Assembly (NCBI RefSeq): GCF_001429025.1
Contig: NZ_LMHT01000029.1
Coordinates: 62,001-126,000 of the forward strand
From: Phenylobacterium sp. Root700
GTDB taxonomy: Bacteria > Pseudomonadota > Alphaproteobacteria > Caulobacterales > Caulobacteraceae
Direction of reading: 5' to 3'
DNA: 64,000 bases
Part shown: one piece after another, positions 8,989-17,625 of the stretch
How positions within the stretch are numbered: the stretch's first letter is position 1
How the letters are laid out: each line of letters starts with the position of its first letter
Translations under genes and position numbers: made by a program
Notes under the pieces: generated by a model
What the model was told of the DNA's origin: nothing
What the model saw: the letters and a program-made list of their open reading frames with translations, nothing else
Database searches by the model: none

Positions 8989-9402
8989 TCAGGCGGATTT
9001 GGGGGTCTGGCCGAGCGACCAGGTGACGCCGAAGGGGTCGCGGAGCGTGCCGTAGCGATCGCCCCAGAACATGTCGGCCAGCGGCATGACCGGGGTCGCG
9101 CCGGCCTCGACCGCGCGCGTCCACCAGGCGTCGATGTCGTCGACCTGCAGGTGCATGGTGAAGGATCGGGAGGGTTCGTAGGGGTAACCTTCCTCCGGCC
9201 AGCAGTCGCTCATCAGCAGCGGCCCGCCGTTGATGACCAGGTGGCAGTGCATCAGGCGCTTGCCGTCCTGGGCCGGCATCCGCATCAGCTCCTGAGCCCC
9301 GAAAGCCTTCTGATAGAAGGCCGAGGCGTCGCTGGCGCCCTGGACGTTGATATAGGGGGTGACGCCGGTCACGGTCGGCGGGGTCATGGTTTCGCTGGCC
9401 AT
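8989..9402 (-). CDS. VOC (glyoxalase/bleomycin-resistance) superfamily protein, PhnB-like
   Basis: The protein has 137 residues. Paired beta-alpha-beta-beta-beta modules of the vicinal-oxygen-chelate fold are recognisable (VTPYINVQGASDASAFYQKAFGA, MHCHLVINGGPLLMSD, FTMHLQVDDIDAWWTRAVEAGA, RYGTLRDPFGVTWSLG). The resemblance is to PhnB/YcdD-like proteins, whose activity is mostly unknown. The start at 9402 (MASETM) fits homologues and sits after a GGACGG-like purine stretch. It heads the short minus-strand cluster with the DoxX-like and DUF1801 genes. Confidence 0.85.
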   Translation of the reverse strand: MASETMTPPTVTGVTPYINVQGASDASAFYQKAFGAQELMRMPAQDGKRLMHCHLVINGGPLLMSDCWPEEGYPYEPSRSFTMHLQVDDIDAWWTRAVEAGATPVMPLADMFWGDRYGTLRDPFGVTWSLGQTPKSA

Positions 9403-9689
9403 TGTTTCCGTCCTTCTTGCGAGCAGTTCGGCGCGGGTTTGTCCCGCAGATGTCCCAAGGACGAACGAGGTCGCGGGGTTCCGACAAGGGCCGCGGGATT
9501 TTTTGGCGGCGGCGGGGAAGCCCCCCTCCGTCTCGACACTGCGTGTCGATCCACCTCCCCAGACGGGAGGATCCGCTGGCCGCGCTGCGTTCGACAAAAT
9601 GCAACGATGTCGTCAGTTAACGCAACCTAGGGCCGCAGCCTGTGGTAGCTAAGCGTCACGATTAATGAAAACTGAACAGTGGGTGGGGT

Positions 9690-10385
9690 TTGGAAATGCT
9701 TCTCAATAGATTGAAGGCCGTTTGCGCGGCGTCGAGTTTGGCTCTGGCGCTGGCCGTGTCGCCGGGCGCCGCCAACGCGGCCACCGAACTCGTCGTCAAC
9801 GGCGGCTTCACGGGGAGCGTGAAAGTCGGCTCCACCGCCGTTTCTGCTGTCAGCGCCACCCAGATTGCCGGTTGGACGGTGCTCACCAACTATGTCGATT
9901 GGTTCAACGGCGCCTGGCAGTCGTCGGACGGCGACGGCTATAGTCTTGATCTCATGGGGGGTTACGGTCTCGGCGCCATCGGGCAGACCATCGCCACCGA
10001 AGCTGGCCGGACCTACAACCTGACGTTCGACATCTCCGGCAATCCGGACCTGCAACGTGCCGCCGCGCGCTTCATCACCGTCAGCGCCGGAGGCGCGGCG
10101 GTCGGCGCGACCCAATACGTCATGGGGCCGACGAACACCCGGGCCAATATGTTGTGGTCGTCGCGTAGCATGTCGTTCGTCGCGACCGGCGCCCTGACCC
10201 AGATCGTCTTCACCGGCACCAGCGACACCCCGGCCAACTGCTGCTGGGGCGCGGCGCTCGACAATGTCTCGGTCATGGCGGCGGTTCCCGAACCGGCCAC
10301 CTGGGCGATGATGATCATCGGCTTCGGCGCCGCCGGCTCGATGGTTCGGATCTCGCGCCGCCGGAATGCTTTCAGCGCCGCCTAG
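9690..10385 (+). CDS. PEP-CTERM secreted protein, DUF642 / choice-of-anchor C type
   Basis: The protein has 231 residues (or 229 from the ATG at 9696). It has a signal peptide ending near ANAAT, then a carbohydrate-binding-like beta domain that opens with ELVVNGGFTG and closes with ALDNVSVMA, the signature ends of DUF642 / choice-of-anchor C proteins. It finishes with VPEPATWAMMIIGFGAAGS and an Arg-rich tail, a PEP-CTERM sorting signal. It is presumed to be exported and surface-anchored. It is the second of the PEP-CTERM genes in the window (others at 2873 and 61889, and a remnant at 44580). Confidence 0.88.
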   Translation: MEMLLNRLKAVCAASSLALALAVSPGAANAATELVVNGGFTGSVKVGSTAVSAVSATQIAGWTVLTNYVDWFNGAWQSSDGDGYSLDLMGGYGLGAIGQTIATEAGRTYNLTFDISGNPDLQRAAARFITVSAGGAAVGATQYVMGPTNTRANMLWSSRSMSFVATGALTQIVFTGTSDTPANCCWGAALDNVSVMAAVPEPATWAMMIIGFGAAGSMVRISRRRNAFSAA

Positions 10386-10409
10386 GCGTTGATGAGCTGA
10401 ACGAAATCG

Positions 10410-10440
10410 GCCCGCCTCCAGCCTTGGGGGCGGGCTTTTT
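10410..10440 (+). terminator. Intrinsic terminator after the PEP-CTERM gene
   Basis: A GCCCGCC / GGCGGGC stem with an extended CTCC/GGGG-like middle is followed directly by TTTTT. It lies 25 bp after the stop codon of the PEP-CTERM gene. Confidence 0.85.
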
Positions 10441-10449
10441 GTTGGGCGC

Positions 10450-11709
10450 TCAGCGGGCGCCGGCCTCGGCGTCCTTGGCCAGGCGGTCGAGGTGCAGGCG
10501 GATGTGGGCGGCTTCGGCGGCGGTGCCGGCCAGGGCGATGGCGCGGTCGAAGGCTTGGTGGGCCTCGCGGCCTCGGCCCAGCTGCATCAGGAACCCGCCC
10601 TTGGCGCCGTAGAAATAGAAGTAGCCGGCCAGGGGCTGGGCCAGGGGCTCGATCATGTCGAGGGCGGCCTGGGGACCGGCGACCTTGCTGACGGCCACGG
10701 CGCGGTTGAGGGTGATGACCGGCGAGGGGGTCATGCGCTCAAGGTTGGCGTAGAGGGCGTCGATCTGGGGCCAGTCGGTGTCCTGGGCGCGCGGCGCGCG
10801 GTCGTGCAGGGCGGCGATGGCGGCCTGGACCTGATAGGGGCCGGGCGCGGCGTGGCGCAGGGCCTTGTCGAGAAGGGCCAGGCCCTCGGCGATCATGGCG
10901 CGGTTCCAGAGGGTGCGGTCCTGATCCTCGAGCAGGATCAGTTCGCCGCTGGGGGAGAAGCGGGCGCCGGCGCGGGCGTGCTGCAACAGCATGAGGGCGG
11001 CCAGGCCCATGATCTCCGGCTCGGTCTGGAACAGGCGCAGCAGCAGGCGGGCCAGGCGGATGGCTTCCTGCGCGAAGGGCGCCTTGCGGTCGGCCTCCTC
11101 GCCGGTGGAGGAATAGCCCTCGTTGAAGATCAGATAGACGACGGCGGCGACGGCGGTGAGGCGCTCAGTGCGTTCGGCCGGGCCGGGGGTTTCGAAGGCG
11201 ACCTTGGCTTGGCCGATGCGGGTCTTGGCGCGGGTGATCCGCTGCTCCATGGCGCTCTCGCCGACCAGGAAGGCCCGGGCGATCTGCGCCACCGACAGGC
11301 CGCAGACGATGCGCAGGGCCACGGCCACCTGCTGCACCGCCGGCAGGTCGGGATGGCAGCAGATGAACAGCAGCCGCAGGATGTCGTCGCGGTAGTCCGC
11401 GCCGTCCAGCCGCTCGGCCAGCGGCGCCTCGACGTCGTCGAGATCGGAGATCGCGTCCTCGGAGGGCAGGGCCTGTTGCTTGGATCTGCGGCGCGCGGCG
11501 TCGATGCCGCTGTTGCGGCCGACCATGATCAGCCAGGCGGCTGGATCGCGCGGCGGGCCGTTGACCGGCCAGTTCTTCAGCGCCCGCAGGCAGGCGTCCT
11601 GGAACGCCTCCTCGGCGGTGTCGAGGTCGCGGAAATAGCGCAGCAGAGCGCCAACGGCCTGGGGGCGCGCCGAGGTGAGGGCCGCATCGATCCAGGCCGG
11701 GTCGCTCAT
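10450..11709 (-). CDS. ECF RNA polymerase sigma factor, ECF42 type with C-terminal TPR-like domain
   Basis: The protein has 419 residues. The first 170 or so hold sigma regions 2 and 4 (FRDLDTAEEAFQDACLRALKNWP; GLSVAQIARAFLVGESAMEQRITRAKTRI). The long remainder, with VYLIFNEGYSSTGEE, LTLNRAVAVSKVAGP and helical repeats, is the C-terminal extension typical of ECF42. In that group no anti-sigma factor is used; the C-terminal domain is thought to control activity. ECF42 genes are typically next to DGPF/YCII genes, exactly as here: the start ATG overlaps the stop of the YCII gene by 4 bp. The regulon is unknown. Confidence 0.92.
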   Translation of the reverse strand: MSDPAWIDAALTSARPQAVGALLRYFRDLDTAEEAFQDACLRALKNWPVNGPPRDPAAWLIMVGRNSGIDAARRRSKQQALPSEDAISDLDDVEAPLAERLDGADYRDDILRLLFICCHPDLPAVQQVAVALRIVCGLSVAQIARAFLVGESAMEQRITRAKTRIGQAKVAFETPGPAERTERLTAVAAVVYLIFNEGYSSTGEEADRKAPFAQEAIRLARLLLRLFQTEPEIMGLAALMLLQHARAGARFSPSGELILLEDQDRTLWNRAMIAEGLALLDKALRHAAPGPYQVQAAIAALHDRAPRAQDTDWPQIDALYANLERMTPSPVITLNRAVAVSKVAGPQAALDMIEPLAQPLAGYFYFYGAKGGFLMQLGRGREAHQAFDRAIALAGTAAEAAHIRLHLDRLAKDAEAGAR

Positions 11710-12071
11710 TTGATCTCCATTCCAGGGATGTAGAGGTTGATCGGGCGCAGCTCATAGGCGCCGCCGGGATTGGCCTTGCCGAGATCGCGGGCGACCTGGA
11801 GGCCAGCCTCGAGGTCCGCCACGTCGATGATGTAGAAGCCGAGCAGCTGTTCCTTGGTCTCGGCGAACGGGCCGTCGATCACCAGGTCCTGGGATTTGCG
11901 CAGGGTGGTGGCGGTGGTGGTCGGCATCAGCCGGATGGACGGGCCCAGCAGCTTGTCGGCATAGAGCTGGTCGTGGACGACCATGAGCTTGGCCATGACC
12001 GCGTCGTCCTCTTCCTGGGTCCAGGAAGTGGTGACGGCCTCGTCGTTGTAGCAAAGGACGGCGTAGAGCAT
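11706..12071 (-). CDS. YCII-related (DGPF) domain protein
   Basis: The protein has 121 residues and matches the YCII/DGPF family: LYAVLCYNDEA at the start and the eponymous DGPFAETKEQLLGFYIIDV in the middle. The biochemical role is not established; family members are consistently paired with ECF42 sigma factors and are likely their targets or partners. The ATG at 12071 is used because the family begins MxYAxL. The longer frame to 12164 has no homologous leader. It is coupled to the sigma gene by an ATGA overlap. Confidence 0.9.
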   Translation of the reverse strand: MLYAVLCYNDEAVTTSWTQEEDDAVMAKLMVVHDQLYADKLLGPSIRLMPTTTATTLRKSQDLVIDGPFAETKEQLLGFYIIDVADLEAGLQVARDLGKANPGGAYELRPINLYIPGMEIK

Positions 12072-12173
12072 TTGCGTTCTCGTTCTCCCCAAGGACGGGC
12101 GAGTATGCCCGCTCCCGACATGGGGCCGCAAATTCTGTGAGGGCGGCGGGTTGGCGTCCCCCACACGTTCGTC

Positions 12174-12276
12174 ATCCTCCGGTCGTCTGAAAGACGATCC
12201 GGGGGACCCATGTGGCGGCTCCAGGTTTGCAATTCAGCTTGGGTCCCCCGGATCAGCCTGCGGCTGACCGGAGGAT
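12174..12276. repeat. Large imperfect inverted repeat with nested hairpins (REP/BIME-like)
   Basis: The two arms, 12174-12210 and 12240-12276, are 37 nt each and match except in the inner part. Each arm is itself a hairpin: left CCGG-TCGTCT-GAA-AGACGA-TCCGG, right CCGGA-TCAGCC-TGC-GGCTGA-CCGG. The inner stems differ in sequence but both stay paired, a covarying pattern typical of intergenic palindromic (REP/BIME) elements. It sits between the LytTR regulator and the YCII gene and shares its GTCATCC beginning with elements at 17842 and 23384. Confidence 0.75.
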
Positions 12277-12299
12277 AACGATGCTGGGGGGCCGCGCGC

Positions 12300-13049
12300 T
12301 CAGTCCTGATAGAGCGCCAGGCGGCCGGTGACGGCGTTGACGTAGGACGGGCCGACGGCGACGCTGACGCCGTCTTGCAGCATCAGCGAGATCAGGCCCT
12401 TGCCCAGGCGCTGGACCTCCTTGACGCGGGAGGGGCGCACGAAAGCCGAGCGGTGCACGCGGGTCAGTTCGGCCGGGTTCAGCTTGCGCTCCAGGGCGTT
12501 CATGGTCGCGCGGTGGATGTGGCTGCGGGTGGCGGTGTGCAGCAGCACATAGTCCTTGGCGGCCTCGATCCAGTCGATATCGGCCAGCGGCACGCGGACG
12601 AAGCCGGTGCGGACCTGGACCCAGAAGCCGTCGGGGTCCTCATCGGCCGGCGCGGCCAGGGCGCTCTCGGCGCGAGCGGCGGCGGCGCGCAGGGCCTGGC
12701 GGCGGCGCGCGCGCTCGATGGCCTGCCGCAACCGGTCGAACCGCACGGGCTTGAGCAGATAGTCGGCGGCCTCCACCTCGAAGGCGTCGGCGGCGTAGAG
12801 TTCGAAGGCGGTGACGAAGACGATCTCCGGGCGTTCGTCCAGGGGCAGGGCGGCGGCCACGGCCAGGCCGCTGGCCTCGGGCATCTGGATGTCGAGCAGG
12901 ACGAGGTCGGGCTTCAGGTCGGCGATGGCCTGGGCGGCCTCGCGTCCGTTGCGCGCGGTTCCGACAATGCTCACGTCGCTGGCGTCGGCGAGCAGGGCCG
13001 AGAGCCGCTCAAGCGCGGCGGGTTCGTCGTCGACCAGGAGCACGCGCAT
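12300..13049 (-). CDS. LytTR-family response regulator
   Basis: The protein has 249 residues. It has an N-terminal receiver domain (VLLVDDEPAALERL with the acidic pair, LVLLDIQMPEASG with the phospho-acceptor Asp, VTAFELYAADAFE, YLLKPVRFDRL), an Ala-rich linker, then a LytTR DNA-binding domain (WIEAAKDYVLLHTATRSH, HRSAFVRPSRVKEVQRLGKG). The start at 13049 (MRVLLVDD) is standard for receivers. It lies 4 bp downstream of the LytS-type kinase gene, its evident partner. Targets are unknown. Confidence 0.93.
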   Translation of the reverse strand: MRVLLVDDEPAALERLSALLADASDVSIVGTARNGREAAQAIADLKPDLVLLDIQMPEASGLAVAAALPLDERPEIVFVTAFELYAADAFEVEAADYLLKPVRFDRLRQAIERARRRQALRAAAARAESALAAPADEDPDGFWVQVRTGFVRVPLADIDWIEAAKDYVLLHTATRSHIHRATMNALERKLNPAELTRVHRSAFVRPSRVKEVQRLGKGLISLMLQDGVSVAVGPSYVNAVTGRLALYQD

Positions 13050-13053
13050 CGGG

Positions 13054-14169
13054 TCAGGCCGCCTGCGACAAGGGCTTGGCCGGCGGCCATTGCAGCGGCA
13101 GGCGGACCATCGCCAGGAAGCCGCGGTCCAGCGGCGCGGCCTGCAGCGCGCCGCGCGGGCCATAGAGGGTCTCCAGCCGCAGCCGGATGTTGCGCAGGCC
13201 GACGCCCGCGCCGGGGCGGACTTCGCCCTGGGCGCCTTGGCCGTCGCCGTCGTCCTGAACCAGGATCACCAGGTCGTCGTCCTCGCGGTGGACCTCCAGC
13301 CGGATGGTGACGGTTTGGCTGGTGGGCGCCACGCCGTGTTTGATGGCGTTCTCGATCAGCGGCTGCAGCAGGAAGCTGGGGATCTGAGCCTCGCGCAGCT
13401 CGTTCGGGCAGACGAACTCCAGGGCCAGACGCTCGCGGAACCTGACGGCCTCGATCTCCAGATAGGCCTGGAGGGTGGCCAGTTCGTCCTCGACCGGGAT
13501 CATCGCCTGGGGATCGGCCACCAAGGTGACGCGCAGGAAGTCGGCCAGCTTGGAGAGCATGCTCTCGGCCTGGTCGGTCTTGCGGGTGATCACCGCAGCC
13601 GAGACGGCGTTCAGGGTGTTGAACAGGAAGTGCGGATTGAGCTGGTAGCGCAGGGCCGCCAGCCGCGCGGCGCTAGCCGCGGCGTTGGCCTCGCTGGCGG
13701 CGGTGCGGGCGTCGGCGAGCTGGCGCTCGCGCTCGCGCACCGTCCAGTTGGCCTGGAGGGTCAGGTAGATCGCCGCCAGCATGCCGAACACCCACAGGAA
13801 GGCGGCGAAGTTCACCGAGGAGCGGATCCACAGCGGCCTGGTCGACATCTTGCCGGCGTCGAAAACGCCGTTGACGAAGTCCATCATCAGGACGTCGATC
13901 AGGCTGAGCCCCGCCGAGGCCGCCGCCGCCGCGGCCGCGACGACGCCGACCCGCACCAGGGTGGACCGATACCGGGTATGGGACGCGGCCTGGTAGAGGC
14001 CGATGGAGCCGACGACGCCGAGCAGGTTCATCGCCACGGCGGTGGCGAAATACACGGCCGAGATCGACCCGTTGACCAGAATATAGGTGATGACGAACAG
14101 CGTGGCCGACAGCAGCCATACGCCCAATGTCAGCCAGGCGACTTGCCGGATTTCCTCGGTCCTGAACAT
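13054..14169 (-). CDS. LytS/YpdA-type sensor histidine kinase
   Basis: The protein has 371 residues. The N-terminal half holds about four predicted membrane helices (VAWLTLGVWLLSATLFVITYI, VYFATAVAMNLLGVVGSIGLY, VGVVAAAAAAASAGLSLIDVL, FAAFLWVFGMLAAIYLTLQ). A coiled-coil follows, then the LytS-type His box LRYQLNPHFLFNTLN with the phosphorylated His, and the HATPase domain (LQPLIENAIKHG, GVGLRNIRLRLETLYG). It would phosphorylate the adjacent LytTR regulator. I take the ATG at 14169 (MFRTEE), which has AGAGGG upstream, over 14202. The signal is unknown. Confidence 0.9.
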   Translation of the reverse strand: MFRTEEIRQVAWLTLGVWLLSATLFVITYILVNGSISAVYFATAVAMNLLGVVGSIGLYQAASHTRYRSTLVRVGVVAAAAAAASAGLSLIDVLMMDFVNGVFDAGKMSTRPLWIRSSVNFAAFLWVFGMLAAIYLTLQANWTVRERERQLADARTAASEANAAASAARLAALRYQLNPHFLFNTLNAVSAAVITRKTDQAESMLSKLADFLRVTLVADPQAMIPVEDELATLQAYLEIEAVRFRERLALEFVCPNELREAQIPSFLLQPLIENAIKHGVAPTSQTVTIRLEVHREDDDLVILVQDDGDGQGAQGEVRPGAGVGLRNIRLRLETLYGPRGALQAAPLDRGFLAMVRLPLQWPPAKPLSQAA

Positions 14170-14333
14170 GGGGCGCCCTCTGCTCCAGCCGGACTTGACC
14201 ATAACTCAGGCCAGGCGGCGAGGCTTCCATTTTGGTCGCGCCAGCGTCGCGATTGGTCGATGGAGGTGCGGCGGCGTGGCCGCGCGGCCCGGCATGGAAT
14301 AGGTGTGTCGGCTGCTGAAAAGGTGAGGTTTCC

Positions 14334-15008
14334 TTGATTCCCTGGGTCCATCTCGACACCGCGAAGATTCCCGACAGCGAGGACGAGCTGCGGCTGATGC
14401 GGCGCGGCGAGGAATACTCGATCATGTCCGGCTCGATCGAGCTGATGAACAGCCGGATGAGCGGGTCGGAGAAGGCGCTGGCCAGTCTGGCCTGCGAGCG
14501 CATCGCCGGGCGGCCCAAGCCGGCAATGCTGATCGGCGGGCTGGGGATGGGCTTCACCCTGCGCGCGGCCTTGGCCGAGCTGCCGGACACGGCGCAGGTC
14601 GACGTCGCCGAGCTGGTGCCGGCGGTGGTGGCCTGGGGCCGCGGGCCGATGGCCCACATCTTCGGCGACAGCCTGACCGACCCGCGCGTGGCGATCCACG
14701 AGGTGGACGTCGCCGCCCTGATCGGCGCGGCGGACGGCGGCTATGACGCCATCCTGCTGGACGTCGACAATGGGCCGGGCGGCCTCAGCCGCGACGCCAA
14801 TGACGGGCTCTATTCGGTCCCCGGCCTGCGGGCCTGCGCCAAGGCGCTGCGCCCCGGCGGACTGCTGGCGGTGTGGTCGTCGGGGCCGAACAACGAGTTC
14901 GCCCGGCGGCTGCGGACCACGGGCTACGCCGTCGAGGAGGTCCGCGTCCACGCCAACCGCAAGGGGCGAGGCGCGCGGCACGTGATCTGGATCGGGACCA
15001 AGAGCTGA
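14334..15008 (+). CDS. Spermidine-synthase-like methyltransferase-fold protein
   Basis: The protein has 224 residues with a Rossmann-like fold: the nucleotide loop MLIGGLGMGFTLRAAL, then VDVAELVPAVVAWGRG and YDAILLDVDNGPGG, which match the polyamine-synthase/SAM-binding superfamily. It is shorter than true spermidine synthases (about 280-300) and lacks an obvious N-terminal beta domain, so aminopropyl transfer is unproven; it may be a methyltransferase-like relative. The start is a TTG preceded by AAAAGGTGAGG. It is divergent from the LytS gene, with about 160 bp between them. Confidence 0.8.
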   Translation: MIPWVHLDTAKIPDSEDELRLMRRGEEYSIMSGSIELMNSRMSGSEKALASLACERIAGRPKPAMLIGGLGMGFTLRAALAELPDTAQVDVAELVPAVVAWGRGPMAHIFGDSLTDPRVAIHEVDVAALIGAADGGYDAILLDVDNGPGGLSRDANDGLYSVPGLRACAKALRPGGLLAVWSSGPNNEFARRLRTTGYAVEEVRVHANRKGRGARHVIWIGTKS

Positions 15009-15029
15009 GCTGGTTCCGGAGCCCAGACG

Positions 15030-15731
15030 CTAGGGCTGGCGCGTAACGGCGTAGGTGAAGACGTGGGTCTCGCCGGCGGCGGTCAGGGTGAGCTGGAGGG
15101 TGGAGGCCTTCTTTGGGAGGGCCGCGAGCGTCATCGGGATCCAGGCGTTTTCGCCGGCGGCGATGGTGGCGGGTTTGAAGCCGGCGGCGTCGGCGCTCGC
15201 CAGCGCGGCGGTGGCGGCCTCGACGCGGACCTGGGCCTCGGCGGCGAGCCGCTTGTTGGAGCCGACCTGCGGGGTGGTGTCGACCAGATAGGCGCCGCCA
15301 GGCTTGCGGACATAACCGATGTTGCTGGACTGACCGAGGCCGGCGTTCGGGTCGGTCCTGGCGCGCAGTTGGGATTGGGCGATGGTCAGGTGGTCCTGGG
15401 CCGACTTGCGCAGTTCCTCGGCGGTGAACACATGGACGACAGTCTCGCCCGCCTTGGCGCTGATGGACTTGATGGTGATGTTCAGCGGCGCGGCGGCGGC
15501 GTTGTGCACGCCGACCAGGAAGATCGGCGCGGCCGCGGCGTCCAGGGTGGCGTTGTTCAGCACCAGCACGGCGCTGACTGCGCGGCCGTCCGACTGCAGG
15601 GCCGGCTTGCCGCTGGCGACGCCCAGCTTTTGCGAGGCGCTGGGCTGCGGGGTGAAGGTCAGGGTGTCGGCGGCGGCGGTCGACGCGGCCGCGAGCGCCG
15701 TCAGCGCGATGCAAAACGTCCAGGATTTCAT
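15030..15731 (-). CDS. Secreted hypothetical protein
   Basis: The protein has 233 residues beginning with a clear signal peptide (MKSWTFCIALTALAAASTAAAD). The mature part is Ala/Thr-rich and looks beta-structured, with LVLNNATLDAAAAPIFLVGV and LQLTLTAAGETHVFTYAVT. I do not recognise a characterised family; the terminal Ig-like strand pattern suggests a periplasmic or extracellular all-beta protein. The start at 15731 is chosen because the signal peptide begins there. It converges with the polyamine-synthase-like gene. Confidence 0.7.
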   Translation of the reverse strand: MKSWTFCIALTALAAASTAAADTLTFTPQPSASQKLGVASGKPALQSDGRAVSAVLVLNNATLDAAAAPIFLVGVHNAAAAPLNITIKSISAKAGETVVHVFTAEELRKSAQDHLTIAQSQLRARTDPNAGLGQSSNIGYVRKPGGAYLVDTTPQVGSNKRLAAEAQVRVEAATAALASADAAGFKPATIAAGENAWIPMTLAALPKKASTLQLTLTAAGETHVFTYAVTRQP

Positions 15732-15894
15732 TGCTCGCCCCTCAAACCGTCGCCCCACACGACGGCTTCTATTGAGCGGGCGGTCGGTGCGTTGTCCACG
15801 ACAATCAACTTTTCCGGGTGGTGAGCGGCGTGGGCGATATTGCCAAGCTCGGGCCTTATCAGCCTAGTTAAAAGCTTGGGCGAGGGGCGTGACG

Positions 15895-16329
15895 ATGGTC
15901 GAGGTGCGTAGACTGGTTCCTGACGAGGAGCGCCTGACCCTACTCAGGATTTTCACTCACTCGGACTGGCTGGCGCAGATCGTCTTCGCGGTGCTGCTGG
16001 CGTCCATCGTCGCCACGATCATCGTCTGGGCGATGCAGTGGATCGCGTTCGTCAGAGGGCGAGGGGCCTGGCGCGATAGTGCGTTGGCCTATCTGTCGGC
16101 CGTGGTCGTCACCGCGCCGCTGCTGGCGTTCGTCCGGGCGATCTATGAGGTGATGAAGGTGTGTCTGGGGCTGGTGAATGTCAGGCCCGCGCCGGACCTG
16201 ACGATGTTCGCGCCGGCCTTTGCGGAGGCCGCGATGTTCCTGCTGATCGGAACGCTCGCGGCGGCCCTGGCGTCGGCGGCGCGCGGTCACCTGACGATCA
16301 TGTTCCACACTCCGGTCCGTGAGGGGTAG
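15895..16329 (+). CDS. Small membrane protein, unrecognised
   Basis: The protein has 144 residues with three predicted membrane segments (AQIVFAVLLASIVATIIVWAM, ALAYLSAVVVTAPLLAFV, FAPAFAEAAMFLLIGTLAAAL). The first helix and following loop faintly recall the first segment of MotA/TolQ/ExbB proteins, but the family signature is not complete, so no function is assigned. Start options are the GTG at 15889 and the ATG at 15895; the ATG follows GGGGCGTGA closely. The next small membrane gene on the same strand begins 50 bp after its stop, so the two may be co-transcribed. Confidence 0.6.
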   Translation: MVEVRRLVPDEERLTLLRIFTHSDWLAQIVFAVLLASIVATIIVWAMQWIAFVRGRGAWRDSALAYLSAVVVTAPLLAFVRAIYEVMKVCLGLVNVRPAPDLTMFAPAFAEAAMFLLIGTLAAALASAARGHLTIMFHTPVREG

Positions 16330-16379
16330 CTCAGCTCGTCGCGCGGCGCGCAGCCTGCCCCAGGGTCGATGAAAGTGTC

Positions 16380-16775
16380 ATGATCAGCGTCATGTGGACG
16401 TTGCTGCTTTTCGAGGTCCTGCCCGTCGTCGCCATCGTCTGCGGCGTGTCGGGCGCGGTCGTGACGTTCCCCTACGAGGACCAGGAGGCGCAGCGTCGGC
16501 TGCTTCCCGTGTTGATCTTGCCGGTCCCCGCCGCCCTCGCGCTCATGTGGGCCGTGGCGTTCGGCGGTCAGGCGGCCGCCAGCCGGGGCGCCGCGGACTG
16601 GCGCACCTGGTTCATCTATCTGATGATCGTCGTAAGCCTGGCCCTTCCGGTCGTCGTGGCGCGGGACGCGGGGCCGGTTCGCCGCTTCATCCAATGCCTC
16701 GGGCTGGCGATGACGGGGCTGACCATCGTCGCCGGATTCCTGGCCCTCATGGTCGTCACCGACAGTTATGTTTAG
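16380..16775 (+). CDS. Small four-helix membrane protein, unrecognised
   Basis: The protein has 131 residues with four predicted membrane helices (WTLLLFEVLPVVAIVCGVSGAV, LLPVLILPVPAALALMWAVAF, WFIYLMIVVSLALPVVVA, CLGLAMTGLTIVAGFLALMVV). I see no catalytic or binding motif and no recognised family. The ATG at 16380 follows GATGAAAGTGTC. An ATG four codons later (16392) is an alternative. It follows the preceding small membrane gene by 50 bp. Confidence 0.55.
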   Translation: MISVMWTLLLFEVLPVVAIVCGVSGAVVTFPYEDQEAQRRLLPVLILPVPAALALMWAVAFGGQAAASRGAADWRTWFIYLMIVVSLALPVVVARDAGPVRRFIQCLGLAMTGLTIVAGFLALMVVTDSYV

Positions 16776-17013
16776 GGCGCCGGCGCCTTAGCGGCTGGGG
16801 GGTTGCGGATCTGTCGCGGCTCAGCTTTCCCGAAAGAATTTGCTTTTCGCGCCAATGTAGGATTTAAGGACCCATCGAATATCGTTGTGGTTCGGCCGCT
16901 ATCCCTCGTTCGCTCTGCGGACATCCGGAACCCGCCTTCGACCCTCTCCGAAATTTTGATCTCTCGGCCGAACTTGGTTCAGAGAATATACTAGACCCGG
17001 AAAGGGACTAAAC

Positions 17014-17223
17014 ATGGCTACCGGCGTTGTGAAGTGGTTCAACGGAACCAAGGGCTTTGGCTTCATCCAACCTGATGAAGGTGGAGCGGACGTCTTCGTG
17101 CACATTTCGGCCGTTGAGCGTGCCGGCATGGGCACCCTGAACGAAGGCCAAAAGGTCGCGTTCGAACTGGAGCGCGATCAGCGCAGCGGCAAGATGTCCG
17201 CGGGCCAGCTCCAGTCCGTCTAA
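17014..17223 (+). CDS. cspA: Cold-shock domain protein (CspA family)
   Basis: The protein has 69 residues, a single cold-shock domain with both RNA-binding motifs: KGFGFI (RNP1) and VFVHIS (RNP2), and the usual [15 protein letters not shown] start. It binds single-stranded nucleic acid and acts as an RNA chaperone. A long upstream region of about 238 bp without another gene precedes it, which is common for csp genes whose 5' leader takes part in control. A strong terminator follows. The paralogue name cannot be fixed from one copy. Confidence 0.93.
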   Translation: MATGVVKWFNGTKGFGFIQPDEGGADVFVHISAVERAGMGTLNEGQKVAFELERDQRSGKMSAGQLQSV

Positions 17224-17258
17224 GACGGCGGCAGGCTTCAAGCCTGCACTAAGTTGAG

Positions 17259-17288
17259 ACGGGCCGGCGATTCGCCGGCCCGTTTTTT
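17259..17288 (+). terminator. Intrinsic terminator after cspA
   Basis: A 12-bp stem (ACGGGCCGGCGA / TCGCCGGCCCGT) is followed by a run of six T. A smaller hairpin (GCAGGCTTCAAGCCTGC) sits just upstream at 17231-17247. Confidence 0.92.
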
Positions 17289-17350
17289 CGTTTGCCGCGT
17301 TATCCTATCGCTACGGGATAAAACGCGGCCTAGCAGAAAGGAGGCCATGT

Positions 17351-17620
17351 ATGGCCAAGGAAGAGCTCATCGAATTCGACGGGCTGATCATTGAACTGCT
17401 GCCAGAGGGCCGGTTCCGCGTGAAGCTCGATAACGATCATGAGATCCTGGCCTACACCGCCGGCAAGATGAAGAAGAACCGAATCCGCTCCCTGGTCGGG
17501 GACCGTGTTATCGTCGAGATGACGCCGTACGATCTGACCCGTGGTCGGATCACCTTCCGGCACAAGACCGACGGCCCCCGGGTCGGCGGTGGTCAACGTC
17601 CTCCCTTTAGGAAGCGGTGA
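17351..17620 (+). CDS. infA: Translation initiation factor IF-1
   Basis: The protein has 89 residues with an S1-like OB fold. Family motifs are present: [23 protein letters not shown] start, [17 protein letters not shown], and [24 protein letters not shown]. It occupies the ribosomal A site during initiation and is essential in most bacteria. The C-terminus carries a short basic extension ([11 protein letters not shown]) seen in alphaproteobacterial IF-1. An AAAGGAGG ribosome site precedes the ATG. The next small gene begins at its stop codon. Confidence 0.95.
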   Translation: MAKEELIEFDGLIIELLPEGRFRVKLDNDHEILAYTAGKMKKNRIRSLVGDRVIVEMTPYDLTRGRITFRHKTDGPRVGGGQRPPFRKR

Positions 17621-17625
17621 TTGTT

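Noticed and set aside
8549..9604. 351-residue frame covering the DoxX-like and VOC genes
   Set aside because: Only its last 137 codons are the DoxX-like protein; the upstream part is out of frame with the VOC gene that clearly occupies the region.
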